Source of the DNA: Eubacteriales bacterium | GTDB taxonomy: Bacteria > Bacillota > Clostridia > Lachnospirales > Lachnospiraceae | Direction of reading: 5' to 3' | DNA: 64,000 nucleotides | Assembly: GCA_030537135.1 (NCBI GenBank) | Contig: JAUNOP010000008.1 | Span: forward strand, 1-64,000 | Part shown: positions 1 through 8,482 of the stretch, one piece after another | Layout of the letters: each line of letters begins with the position of its first letter | How positions within the stretch are numbered: position 1 is the first letter of the stretch | The notes under the pieces: model-generated | What the model was told of the DNA's origin: nothing | Database searches by the model: none | What the model saw: only the letters and a program-made list of their open reading frames with translations | Program-made: the position numbers and the translations under genes

Positions 1-426
1 GTGGGATTAGATTGGGCGTTGTTAGTTGCATACAATCGAGGCAAAATGGAATCTGCAAGACATTCCGCTATCTATAATCGTTTTGCAAATTTAAGTAAAG
101 ACTGTGACATGATTATTGGCTATATTGCTAACGATAGAATGTTCGTTGTCCTAGATCGTTTTTTCAATGGAGAAATTACTGATATGGCACTGATTCATAG
201 CCTTTCGGCATTGAAGCTTGGTAAGCAATACGTAGCTTTAACAGAAAAGGCTTGTGAAAAAATAAAAATTCTTGATGAGCAAGCACTTACCGAGAATGAT
301 CGGGATAAGCTAAAACAAAAAAGTGAAGCCAACCGTTCAAAAGGCATTGCAATGGCAAATGAAATTTGTCGGAAATATCGTCGTGAAGGTCATTTTTTTG
401 ATGAAATATTAGAGGCAGGTGAATAA
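1..426 (+). CDS. DUF3990 family protein, 5' end outside the window
   Basis: The reading frame is open from base 1, so the true N-terminus lies upstream and only the last 141 residues are visible. The stretch with YNRFANLSKDCDMIIGYIAN followed by an aliphatic strand and KLGKQYVALTEKACEKIKIL resembles the C-terminal half of DUF3990 proteins, a family related to ADP-ribosyltransferase folds and often found in toxin-antitoxin-like pairs. The stop codon lies a few bases before the start of the next gene, so the two are probably co-transcribed and translationally coupled. Family assignment is by pattern recognition; toxicity is inference. The AT-rich composition differs from the housekeeping genes further right and fits accessory DNA. 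Confidence 0.6.
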   Translation: MGLDWALLVAYNRGKMESARHSAIYNRFANLSKDCDMIIGYIANDRMFVVLDRFFNGEITDMALIHSLSALKLGKQYVALTEKACEKIKILDEQALTENDRDKLKQKSEANRSKGIAMANEICRKYRREGHFFDEILEAGE

Positions 427-427
427 A

Positions 428-868
428 ATGAAAAATCTTACTCTAGAAAAACGTCAACTCTGTGATATACAAGGTCGGTTATTTGAACTTGCCCTAACAA
501 CCGGATTGGATTGCCCATCGTTTATAAAATCTTTTATGAACAGCAAAACTGCTGTTGCTCTTGACGACGTTTATGATCGCTTACAATGGGCAGGCGAGGA
601 ATATATTCTTGAGGAACTAAATGATGAAGTTGGGGGGCTGAAAAAGGCTGGCACAACTTATGCTTCGGAAATAATGTATTGGATAGGATATACTTATCGC
701 TACTGGCATTACTATACGGGTGAATATAGTCATGAAATATTTAAAATCGCTGATGCTAAAACAATGAGTGAATGCTGGCTTGGTTTCCATACTTTTGACG
801 TTGCAATGGCCATTGATGATTTAAAAGAGATTTATAAGCAAAAATGTGAGGAAAGGAATCCTTTATAA
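428..868 (+). CDS. small partner protein of the DUF3990 gene
   Basis: A protein of about 146 residues. I take ATG at 428 because an AGGTGA ribosome binding site overlaps the end of the upstream gene five bases before it; a GTG at 419 is also in frame. The sequence is rich in aromatic residues (EIMYWIGYTYRYWHYYTG) and has no recognisable signal peptide, membrane segment or catalytic motif. Immediate adjacency to a DUF3990 gene suggests the neutralising or accessory partner of a pair. The function is not established and the name rests on context only. Confidence 0.5.
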   Translation: MKNLTLEKRQLCDIQGRLFELALTTGLDCPSFIKSFMNSKTAVALDDVYDRLQWAGEEYILEELNDEVGGLKKAGTTYASEIMYWIGYTYRYWHYYTGEYSHEIFKIADAKTMSECWLGFHTFDVAMAIDDLKEIYKQKCEERNPL

Positions 869-909
869 GGAATTCTGCGCCTCTCCTTCCCCAAAAGCCA
901 CAAATTTCC

Positions 910-938
910 TTGACACTTCTCTTTGTCAATGCTACAAT
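910..938 (+). promoter_or_regulatory. sigma-A promoter of the MATE leader
   Basis: TTGACA at 910-915, a 17-base spacer and TACAAT at 933-938 form a near-consensus promoter. Transcription would start near 945, giving a leader of about 230 bases before the MATE start codon. Confidence 0.8.
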
Positions 939-944
939 TATGTT

Positions 945-1067
945 CACAAAATCGGATGTGGATTTTTTTAGGAAGCAAAGTGAGACTTCTCGGTCAGTAA
1001 AGCCGCCAGTTCACTGCCGCCTACTTTTCGCCACACAATTATCGTCTGATAATTGTGTGGTTTTTTT
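945..1067 (+). promoter_or_regulatory. guanidine-IV (mepA)-like riboswitch with terminator
   Basis: Between a strong promoter and a terminator lies a compact structured stretch. A GAAG/CTTC hairpin (about 970-990) carries AGTGA in its loop region. A second helix, GG-CAGT pairing with ACTGCC around 999-1026, encloses AAAGCCGCCAGTTC. AGTGA of the first loop can pair with TCACT of the second element, consistent with a loop interaction. Guanidine-IV riboswitches, described upstream of mepA-type MATE genes in Clostridia, have this size, a GCCGCC-rich core, a terminator and the same downstream gene type. I infer a guanidine-induced ON switch. I could not compare with the covariance model, so a different ligand is possible. 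Confidence 0.55.
1031..1067 (+). terminator. intrinsic terminator of the MATE leader
   Basis: CCACACAATTATC (1031-1043), a four-base loop and the perfect complement (1048-1060) are followed by seven T. It lies 109 bases upstream of the MATE start, so it acts as an attenuator, not as a gene-end terminator. Confidence 0.9.
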
Positions 1068-1101
1068 GTTGTATTTCACATAACCGGTATTTAACGTATC
1101 A

Positions 1102-1158
1102 AGCAAATAGCGAAGCGGACATTGTGCCCTATGGGTATTGCGAATTTCCGCTTGACAA
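1102..1158 (+). repeat. dispersed palindromic repeat, copy A
   Basis: AGCAAATAGCGAAGCGGA, an 18-base insert, then TTGCGAATTTCCGCTTGACAA. A copy without the insert and in opposite orientation is at 15664-15702. The arms AAGCGGA and TCCGCTT can form a hairpin. This copy lies between the leader terminator and the ribosome binding site of the MATE gene. Confidence 0.7.
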
Positions 1159-1175
1159 GAAAGGAACAAGAAAGC

Positions 1176-2507
1176 ATGGAACAAACATTTATGAAAGAAC
1201 GCCCCGTACTCCCTCTTCTGCTGTCAATGTCCCTGCCCATGGTTCTCTCCATGATGGTAAACGCGCTCTACAACATTGTGGACAGCTTCTTTGTGGCGCA
1301 AATCAGTGAAAATGCCATGACAGCTCTTTCCCTGGTTTTTCCCATTCAAAATTTCATCAATTCCGTTGCTGTTGGATTTGGAGTAGGAATCAGCTCTCTT
1401 ATTGCCTATCATCTTGGAGCAAATAACCGCGAGACTGCAGACCTTACAGCTTCCCTTGGATTACTTTTTAACGCTGTTCACGGCATCATCCTGACAGTTA
1501 TCAGCATCCTGATCATACCTCATTTTCTTCGCATGTTTACCTCTGATGCAGAGGTCATTGCCATGGGAAAGCAATATGCTTACCTTGCATTTGGATGTTC
1601 CACTGTCATCACTGTTGAGCTGTGCTTTGAAAAGCTCTTTCAGGCAGTAGGAAAAATGACGGTCAGTATGCTTGCCATGATGGTAGGCTGCATTGCCAAT
1701 ATTATCCTTGACCCTGTTCTCATCTTTGGAGCAGGTCCCTTTCCTCAAATGGGAATCACAGGCGCTGCCCTGGCTACTGTAATCGGGCAGGTACTGACGT
1801 TGATTGTTTATGTTGTCCTGTACATTCTTCGTCCGATTCCTGTGAAAATCAGCTTCAGACGCCTCTCGCTGAAAAAAGAGCTTATCCTGAAGCTATATTC
1901 CATCGGAATTCCGGCAACCCTGAACATGGCTCTGCCCTCTGTGCTGATTTCTGCGCTGAATGCCATACTGGCAGCTTATTCTCAGACCTATGTGATGGTT
2001 CTGGGCGTATATTACAAACTTCAGACCTTCCTCTACCTTCCTGCCAATGGGATTATACAGGGAATGCGTCCGCTGATTGGCTATAATTACGGAGCTGGAG
2101 AAAAGAAAAGAGTTCGCAGCCTCTATGTCCTTACCCTTTGTCTAAGTGCGACCATTATGATTTTCGGTACTCTTCTCTGTCTAGCAATACCAGAGCAGCT
2201 GATTGGATTATTCAGCTCCAACCAGGAAACCATTCAGGCCGGAGCCTTTGCTCTTCGCATCATAAGCGCGGGCTTTATCGTATCCTCTGTGTCCGTTACC
2301 TCTGGCGGAGCCCTGGAGGGGCTGGGAATGGGAGTTCCGTCTCTTTTGATTTCACTCCTTCGCTATGTGATCCTGACTATACCAGGAGCCTTCCTTTTAA
2401 GCAGATTTATGGGTGTAAATGGAGTATGGAATGCCTTTTGGATTTCTGAGCTTTTGACGGCAATCACTGCCTATTTTATTTACCGACACGCCAGCACACG
2501 GCAATAG
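1176..2507 (+). CDS. MATE family multidrug / guanidinium-type exporter
   Basis: A 443-residue polytopic membrane protein with about twelve hydrophobic segments and MATE hallmarks: PLLLSMSLPMVLSMMVNALY at the N-terminus, VDSFFVAQI, and the repeated internal half with GIPATLNMALPS and NGIIQGMRPLIGYNYGA. I start at ATG 1176, preceded by AAGGAA at nine bases; the in-frame ATG at 1122 lies in a repeat and lacks such a site. MATE proteins export cationic compounds in exchange for Na+ or H+. The preceding guanidine-IV-like leader suggests induction by guanidine or a related cation, as for mepA genes. It ends at a terminator shared with the convergent yesN-like gene. Confidence 0.9.
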   Translation: MEQTFMKERPVLPLLLSMSLPMVLSMMVNALYNIVDSFFVAQISENAMTALSLVFPIQNFINSVAVGFGVGISSLIAYHLGANNRETADLTASLGLLFNAVHGIILTVISILIIPHFLRMFTSDAEVIAMGKQYAYLAFGCSTVITVELCFEKLFQAVGKMTVSMLAMMVGCIANIILDPVLIFGAGPFPQMGITGAALATVIGQVLTLIVYVVLYILRPIPVKISFRRLSLKKELILKLYSIGIPATLNMALPSVLISALNAILAAYSQTYVMVLGVYYKLQTFLYLPANGIIQGMRPLIGYNYGAGEKKRVRSLYVLTLCLSATIMIFGTLLCLAIPEQLIGLFSSNQETIQAGAFALRIISAGFIVSSVSVTSGGALEGLGMGVPSLLISLLRYVILTIPGAFLLSRFMGVNGVWNAFWISELLTAITAYFIYRHASTRQ

Positions 2508-2553
2508 CCTCTTTGCAGATGACAAGGCAAAGCCCCTCTTTTATCTGGCGCAG

Positions 2554-2602
2554 AAAAGTCCGCTGCTCTATGCATTGCACATGTCAAGCAGCGGACTTTT
2601 TT
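2554..2602. terminator. bidirectional terminator between MATE and yesN-like genes
   Basis: AAAAGTCCGCTGCT (2554-2567) pairs with AGCAGCGGACTTTT (2587-2600). T-runs lie on both strands, between two convergent genes. Confidence 0.85.
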
Positions 2603-2608
2603 GATTTG

Positions 2609-4063
2609 TCAGCTTTTTCCTTTGTCCTGATTATTTCGGTATTCTGACGGCGATACGCCGCAAATGTTTTTAAAAATCTTCATAAAATGCTTATCATTTT
2701 CATAGCCTACCATCCGGCTGATATCCTGAATTTTCTCATCTGTTTCCCTGAGCAGTCTTTTTGCCTCTTTTATCCTTATCTCCTTCAAATAGTTCACGAA
2801 ATTAACGCCTGTAAAATTTTTAAATGCAATCGAAAACAGCGAATAATTCATGGACACATAGTTGGATACCATTGCCATGTTCAGATCCTTCATATAATTC
2901 TCAGAAATAAACACAACCGCCTCCTTGATTTTTCGCTTATTCTGGTCGCTGATATACTGTTCCTCCAGACAGCCTGACAGATTGTTCAGCCATATTTGCA
3001 GTTGATTCAGATATTGCTCTAAATTCGTATGTACGAGAGGAGTTTCAAAAGAAAAATGCCCTCTTTTATCCTCTGGAATAATATGACTGTATGCCTCCAA
3101 AAGACCCCTTTGAAGCATTGTAATCGCATCCAGAAAAGCCTCTGGCTCAACCTTTCCGTGTCTTGCCTCAAAGCAGAATTTTCTCAGCCTCCTTATGGCC
3201 TCTTCTCTGCTCTTTGTTGAAAACTGCTGCACAAACTGTTCCACCAAGGCTTCATATTCCTTCTGGCTGAGCTGCTTTTCCCCTGCTTTCATGCTCTCAA
3301 AGAGAACCCTATTCCGGCATCTGACAAAAGCCTCTCTTCTCGCTGCCAGCGCCTCCTGATATGCCCTTTTGCACTCTCTAAGCTGACTATAGCCTCTGCT
3401 TACACCGATTCCCTCTTCCCCTGTCTGCTCGCTCCATTCTTCATAATATTCCTGCATCAGGAAAACGACCTTCTGATTTTCTACATTTTCCAGCACATAC
3501 CCCTGGTAATCCTGAAGGACAAGCCCAGCCTCTGGTGTACAGACGATCACACAGTAAGGCTTTTCTCCAAATCTCTGCCTGTACTGCTTTTCCACTGGTT
3601 CCCACTCCCTGCTGTCAGGCTCTGATAAAAGAAAGTATTTCAGCTGATTTGTAAACAGCAGTTCCTCATCCTTTTTCTTTAATTCAGAGGATTTCTGGCG
3701 CTGCTCCAGGCTTACCAGAATTTCCTCTATTTTTTCGCGCTTGACCGGTTTGAGGAGATAGTCATGTACTCCATGCTTTAGCATCTCCACAGCATAATTA
3801 AAATCATCATATCCGCTTATCACCACCACATCCGGCTGATAAGGAAGCTCTTCTATACGCCTTACCAGCTCTATTCCATCCATTTTAGGCATCTTGATGT
3901 CTGTAAAAACGGTATCTATCTTCCTGGCATGTAGAATTTTTAATGCCTCCTCGCCATTGCGGCATTCGATAATCTCCTTTATTGAAACAGAGCTTCTTGA
4001 AGCCATGGCAACAATTCCTCTCCGTATCATTTTTTCATCTTCTATTACTAATAATGTTTCCAT
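2609..4063 (-). CDS. YesN-type response regulator, receiver plus AraC DNA-binding domain
   Basis: A 484-residue protein. Residues 1-120 are a receiver with ED at 8-9, phospho-acceptor D55 in FTDIKMPKMDG and the conserved lysine in LLKPVKR. A middle region follows, and a C-terminal AraC/XylS double helix-turn-helix (about 385-480, NYMKDLNMAMVSNYVSMNYS and FKNICGVSPSEYR). It is the last gene of the binding protein-kinase-regulator unit and starts one base after the kinase stop codon, so they are translationally coupled. YesN proteins activate neighbouring carbohydrate ABC operons; the natural target is the phosphorylase/transport operon immediately upstream (13.6-7.6 kb). Confidence 0.9.
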   Translation of the reverse strand: METLLVIEDEKMIRRGIVAMASRSSVSIKEIIECRNGEEALKILHARKIDTVFTDIKMPKMDGIELVRRIEELPYQPDVVVISGYDDFNYAVEMLKHGVHDYLLKPVKREKIEEILVSLEQRQKSSELKKKDEELLFTNQLKYFLLSEPDSREWEPVEKQYRQRFGEKPYCVIVCTPEAGLVLQDYQGYVLENVENQKVVFLMQEYYEEWSEQTGEEGIGVSRGYSQLRECKRAYQEALAARREAFVRCRNRVLFESMKAGEKQLSQKEYEALVEQFVQQFSTKSREEAIRRLRKFCFEARHGKVEPEAFLDAITMLQRGLLEAYSHIIPEDKRGHFSFETPLVHTNLEQYLNQLQIWLNNLSGCLEEQYISDQNKRKIKEAVVFISENYMKDLNMAMVSNYVSMNYSLFSIAFKNFTGVNFVNYLKEIRIKEAKRLLRETDEKIQDISRMVGYENDKHFMKIFKNICGVSPSEYRNNQDKGKS

Positions 4064-4064
4064 C

Positions 4065-5858
4065 TCATTCTCCTCTGACCTTATCCTGCAGGGGAAGAAG
4101 GACGCTCACCTTTGTAAAGCAGCCCTCCTTTGAAAAAAAGCGCAGCCCATACTGTTTTCCAAACTGCATTTGTATCCTGTCCTGTACATTTTTCAGACCA
4201 ATTCCATTTCCAGAACCGCCGTTTGCTTCCACTTCTCCCCTCAGCTTGCGTTCCAGCCACTCCATCTGTTCCTTTGTCATCCCGATTCCAGAATCTGTTA
4301 TCTCTATTTCAAAATCCCTTTCATGTACAACCGCCTTGATATAAATGGTTGCATCCTCGCTCAGCTCTACAATGCCATGGCAAATGGCATTCTCTACAAT
4401 TGGCTGCAGCGACATTTTGGGAATCTGCTGTTCATAAATTTCCTCTGAAATCTTCACAGACAAAAGTGTTGTAAAATCATAACGCAGATTCATAAGCTGA
4501 ACATAATTCATAATATAAGCAATCTCTTCGCGAATAGTAACATTTCCTGATACCCACTTCATGTTGTAACGCAAAAGCTCTCCCAGAGAAGTAACCGCAT
4601 CTGATATCTCATACTTTTCATCAATCTCTGCCATCATCTTAATGGATTCCAGTACATTGTAGATAAAATGAGCGTTTATCTGATTTTGGAGCGCTTTAAT
4701 CTCTGTATTTTTAACCAGCACCTCTCGATCAACATTCTCCTTGGAAAGTATCTCCATCTGATCCAACATCTGATTAATCTGGCTGCCCAGCTCCCCCATT
4801 TCGTCTGTTCCAATCTCCGGAATGCGCTCCTTAAGATCTCCATTCTGGATTCTGCGCACTACTCCCAGAATTTCATAAAACTTATTCAGAAGAGATTTGA
4901 CAACGCCATTGATAAGTATTGTCATACACAGGAACAAAAGAAGCAGAGCCATAACCACCATCAGCTCCTGTCTCAGGATTTCCTTTGCCTGCTCTTGCAC
5001 ACTGGCAAGCAAAATATAAGTCCCGGAAAGTTCCTTCATCGGGCATACTGCCAGAAGAACCTCCTCCTTATTAATTTCTGTATGAATCATTTTCGACTTT
5101 TCGGGATTTCCCACAGCCTCGCAGATTTCCCTCTGCTCTTTGCTCCATACAGTCACCTCTCCCCCTTCTGCTGCACAGACGCTTCCATCCTGAAGAACAA
5201 AGCATCCCCAGATATTTTCATCTGCACGATAAATAGAAGGAAACATGTCCTTCATGGACACTGCAACCTCAAGCACTCCTATTTTTTCTCCATAGGCGTC
5301 CTCTATATCTGTGACCAGCGCCATCAGACGTTCCTCCTTGCGCTCTGATAAGAGAAAATCCTGGTAATTGAACTGCCATTCTCCTGACACATAGCTCTCT
5401 GCCCAGGGAGCATTCTCCATACGCATTTTCCGATATAGAATCGGCAGCATTTCAGGAAAGCTATTATTTTCTGCATAGACACGAACCTGATAAATATAAG
5501 GATTGCTGTTTACCATTCCTTCCAGCATGGACAGCTGCTTCTGGGAAAAATTCAAAAATTCCTGTGTAGATATGGGACTATCCTTCTCAAGACGTACAAG
5601 CAGCTCTCTGAGTTCTGTATCAGCTATAAAAATCTGCGAGGTCATGCCGCATAACTCTGCCATTTTCTTTGCTGCTGCATAATCCTCTGTAATTTTGTCC
5701 TCCAAATCATCCCTTGCCTGCTGCAGCATATTGTTTTTTGTATACTGAAAAACAGTCACCACAAAAATCAGCAGAGGAATGGCCACCAGAATCACCATAA
5801 ACACCGTAAACTTTGTATTTAGTTTCAGTTTATTAAATCTTGCTCTCAATATGTTCAT
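4065..5858 (-). CDS. YesM-type sensor histidine kinase
   Basis: A 597-residue membrane kinase. I start at 5858, where ATGA overlaps the stop of the preceding binding-protein gene; the longer frame would run 57 bases into that gene. It has a membrane segment at about residues 15-38, a long extracytoplasmic sensor region, a second membrane segment near 305-325, a HAMP linker (RRIQNGDLKERIPEIGTDE), a His_kinase dimerisation motif QINAHFIYNVLESIK and an ATPase domain with PIVENAICHG and GSGNGIGL. The usual QINPHF is QINAHF here, a conservative change that keeps the histidine. It should phosphorylate the adjacent YesN-like regulator in response to an extracellular sugar. Confidence 0.9.
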   Translation of the reverse strand: MNILRARFNKLKLNTKFTVFMVILVAIPLLIFVVTVFQYTKNNMLQQARDDLEDKITEDYAAAKKMAELCGMTSQIFIADTELRELLVRLEKDSPISTQEFLNFSQKQLSMLEGMVNSNPYIYQVRVYAENNSFPEMLPILYRKMRMENAPWAESYVSGEWQFNYQDFLLSERKEERLMALVTDIEDAYGEKIGVLEVAVSMKDMFPSIYRADENIWGCFVLQDGSVCAAEGGEVTVWSKEQREICEAVGNPEKSKMIHTEINKEEVLLAVCPMKELSGTYILLASVQEQAKEILRQELMVVMALLLLFLCMTILINGVVKSLLNKFYEILGVVRRIQNGDLKERIPEIGTDEMGELGSQINQMLDQMEILSKENVDREVLVKNTEIKALQNQINAHFIYNVLESIKMMAEIDEKYEISDAVTSLGELLRYNMKWVSGNVTIREEIAYIMNYVQLMNLRYDFTTLLSVKISEEIYEQQIPKMSLQPIVENAICHGIVELSEDATIYIKAVVHERDFEIEITDSGIGMTKEQMEWLERKLRGEVEANGGSGNGIGLKNVQDRIQMQFGKQYGLRFFSKEGCFTKVSVLLPLQDKVRGE

Positions 5859-7456
5859 TCTTCCATCCCAAGCTTTTCTTTGTTGCTTTGAATCATCTCT
5901 GTAGCTGCCTCGCAAAATTCAGCATATCGGTTTTCTTCGCGCTCTGCGATATACTCCGCGAGAATTTCGTCAAATCTCTGCTCGCTCTCTGCCAGTAGAA
6001 GCGCTGGCAGGGTGTTTGCCCACATTTTGTCAAGGTTTGTCTGAATCATTGACATTTCCTCATCATCATGGAAGCTTAACTCATACTGCCCTCCGTACAC
6101 AGAATAAGGGTAGGCCCACTGCGAAAGCTGCTCAATACAATCCAGCTTATTATAACTCCATTTATTCAGAATACTATAGTTTTGCAGCATCCAATAGGCA
6201 CTGTCAGCTCCATATACCCTGTCGTACTCCTCTCTGTCTGTGTTCAGCAGCTCCAAAACCTCTGGTTTTTCTATTACTCTTCCATCCTCTATCTCATACA
6301 TACTGCCCTCTTCCCCCAGATAGGTGAGCATCTGTCCTTCCTCACTGAGCAGATAAGAGAGAAGCTTAATAGCCTTGTCTGGAGCCTGACAATTTCTGGA
6401 AATATAGGTGAGCGTCCATCCGTTCAGGCTTGTTACCGGCAACGTGGGGTCATCGCCATCTGCATTTCTCGGACCATCCACAGCAATATAAATACGTTCC
6501 GGCGAGGTGCTGTATATCTCCTTTTGCTGGTCTGCAATATCTGTACTCTGATAAAACAGGCAAAAATACCTGCCCTGCACCAGCTTTTCTTCCAGCTGCT
6601 TTCTTTTATCCACAAATATCTCATTTTTGAGATAGCCCTCCTCGCCTAGCTGGCGCAGTATCTTCAGCCAGCGAATGTATTCCTCGTCTGTATTGCGGTC
6701 ATAATACCCTCCGTTCTCTTCGCAGGGAACTGCCAGTGAGTTCTGTAAATAGATATCAAAGGAGTCATTGCCTGAATCGTCAAATTCACTTGCGCCAATG
6801 GGAATCAAGGGTTCCCCGTCTACCTCCGGAAACATTTCGGCAGCTTTTTTCACAGCGCTTACAAAGCCCTCCGGCGTTGTCATATCCGGGCTTCCGATTG
6901 CTTCATAGATATCCTTTCTTACCAGGAAGTTCTCATTAGAGGACAATTTTTTCTGGTTTTTAAATTCCTCGTAGGAATAGGGATAACTGGGATAAGCATA
7001 CAGATTTCCGTCTGAGCTTGTGTGCCACGCAGCCACTGTCTCGTCAATCACCTCATAAAATTCCGGGGCGTACTGATCTGCAAGCTCATTCAGAGGATAT
7101 ACCTGGTTTTCTGAAATCATCTTCTGATTTTCTTTTTCCCACCATCCCAGAGTCACTAAGTCTGGAAGTGTTTCCAGATTAATCATAGCCTTCATTTTTT
7201 CCTTCTCATTTCCCTTTGGCACAACAAACTCAATATTCACGCCTGTCTCCTCTGAGATTCTCCTGGATACCAGATTCTGCCCCCAGTCTGTGTCAAACCA
7301 GGAATAATTAATGTACCATTTCAACGTAACTGTGTCCTGTGTATCCTCTGTAGTTTCATTAAAATGCTTTCTTTTTACAGGCATAAAAATAATCTGTACC
7401 GCTAAAATCAATACAACAACAATCGCTGTAACCATAAAAACCACGTTTTTTCTCAT
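5855..7456 (-). CDS. membrane-anchored extracellular solute-binding protein (family 1-like)
   Basis: 533 residues. The N-terminus has an uncleaved-looking hydrophobic segment (about residues 5-27) and no lipobox cysteine, so it is probably anchored by its N-terminal helix. The rest has the pattern of family 1 sugar-binding proteins: NYSWFDTDWGQNLVSRRISE, EETGVNIEFVVPKGNEKEK, LPDLVTLGWW and a late NGWTLTYISRN. No permease gene adjoins it; its neighbours are the kinase (overlap ATGA) and regulator. I infer a sensory role, presenting sugar to the YesM-type kinase, rather than transport. A second route, sharing the upstream permeases, cannot be excluded. Confidence 0.8.
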   Translation of the reverse strand: MRKNVVFMVTAIVVVLILAVQIIFMPVKRKHFNETTEDTQDTVTLKWYINYSWFDTDWGQNLVSRRISEETGVNIEFVVPKGNEKEKMKAMINLETLPDLVTLGWWEKENQKMISENQVYPLNELADQYAPEFYEVIDETVAAWHTSSDGNLYAYPSYPYSYEEFKNQKKLSSNENFLVRKDIYEAIGSPDMTTPEGFVSAVKKAAEMFPEVDGEPLIPIGASEFDDSGNDSFDIYLQNSLAVPCEENGGYYDRNTDEEYIRWLKILRQLGEEGYLKNEIFVDKRKQLEEKLVQGRYFCLFYQSTDIADQQKEIYSTSPERIYIAVDGPRNADGDDPTLPVTSLNGWTLTYISRNCQAPDKAIKLLSYLLSEEGQMLTYLGEEGSMYEIEDGRVIEKPEVLELLNTDREEYDRVYGADSAYWMLQNYSILNKWSYNKLDCIEQLSQWAYPYSVYGGQYELSFHDDEEMSMIQTNLDKMWANTLPALLLAESEQRFDEILAEYIAEREENRYAEFCEAATEMIQSNKEKLGMEE

Positions 7457-7543
7457 GTTTTTCCCCTCTGTCCGTTCTGCTGCAAATCAAGCGGATATTC
7501 ACAATACCCTTATCTCCTAAAAACCTAAAAATCATACTCCTTT

Positions 7544-7573
7544 ATAATACCACAAGAACCGACAATCCTGCAA
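7544..7573 (-). promoter_or_regulatory. candidate promoter of the sensor operon
   Basis: On the minus strand TTGCAG (7573-7568), an 18-base spacer and TATTAT (7549-7544) precede the binding-protein gene. The -35 overlaps the terminator hairpin of the upstream transport operon. Confidence 0.5.
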
Positions 7574-7593
7574 AAAAAGTGCAGGATTGTCGG
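7559..7593 (-). terminator. hairpin ending the sugar transport operon
   Basis: CCGACAATCCTGC and its exact complement form a 13-bp stem with a nine-base loop, downstream of the last permease gene. The U-run after it is weak (TTCTTG), so termination may be partial and allow read-through into the sensor genes. Confidence 0.6.
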
Positions 7594-7640
7594 CTGCTTT
7601 TAGCCCCTCTTTGTTACTGTTCACAGGAAGTTCTTTCTCC

Positions 7641-8468
7641 TTATTCCTTGACACCGCCCGCTGAAATACTGCTGATAATGTATTTGGAACAAAAGGCAAA
7701 TACTATCAGAATCGGAAGAACAGAGATTGCGACCGCCAGATAAATAGCTCCCTGGTTTGCCGTAATATCTGTGGAGGAATTCAGGGACGCAATCATAACA
7801 GGCAGAGTGAATTTGTCCGGAGAATTCAGCAAAATTAATGGTATCAGATAATTATTCCAGTTGCCGATAAACGCTCCGATTGCCATGGTGGCAATTCCCG
7901 GCGACATCAGCGGAAGCACAATCTTATGAAAGATTCTTGCCTCTCCTGCTCCGTCAATACGCGCTGCCTCCAAAAGCGCCGGCTGAAGAGAGCTTTCCAG
8001 GTACTGGCGCAAAAAGAAAACGGTTCCAGCTGAAGCAACGGATGGGAGGATCAAAGGAATATAGCTGTCTATCATATTCAAACTTGTGACTAAATCATAA
8101 AAGCCAAGCAAGCTTAGCTGACCAGGAATCATCATAAAAATAACAATAATCAGGCTGATTGCTTTATTTCCCTTGAATTTATACACGACCAGTCCATAAG
8201 CAGTGAGCGCAGAGAAGTATGAGCTGAATATTGTTGCAGGGATTGCAATTAACAAGCTGTTTGCCATGCCTCTGAACAAATTAAAATAGCCGGATACTGT
8301 TGTCCAGTTGTCTGCCAGCGCCTTTCCCGGAATCAGGGTAAAAGATTTTACAATATCACTTCCTGTACGGGTAGCGTTTACCATCATCAGAAGGAAGGGA
8401 AAGAGGCAGGTAACTGCCAGTATTGTCAAGGCCACATACAAAATTGTTTTTTTAACCTTAAATGCCAT
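7641..8468 (-). CDS. carbohydrate ABC transporter permease, MalG type
   Basis: 275 residues with six predicted membrane helices. The EAA loop EAARIDGAGEARIFHKIVLPL that contacts the ATPase is present at about residues 165-185. It follows the MalF-type permease by 14 bases and is the last gene of the transport operon. No ATPase gene is present, as is usual for Firmicute CUT1 systems that share an MsmX-type ATPase encoded elsewhere. Confidence 0.92.
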   Translation of the reverse strand: MAFKVKKTILYVALTILAVTCLFPFLLMMVNATRTGSDIVKSFTLIPGKALADNWTTVSGYFNLFRGMANSLLIAIPATIFSSYFSALTAYGLVVYKFKGNKAISLIIVIFMMIPGQLSLLGFYDLVTSLNMIDSYIPLILPSVASAGTVFFLRQYLESSLQPALLEAARIDGAGEARIFHKIVLPLMSPGIATMAIGAFIGNWNNYLIPLILLNSPDKFTLPVMIASLNSSTDITANQGAIYLAVAISVLPILIVFAFCSKYIISSISAGGVKE

Positions 8469-8482
8469 TCTATTTTCCCTCC

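Noticed and set aside
4668..5348. 226-residue plus-strand reading frame within the YesM kinase gene.
   Set aside because: It is antisense to a clear kinase gene, rich in His/Leu/Phe as expected from the complement, with no ribosome binding site or family motif.
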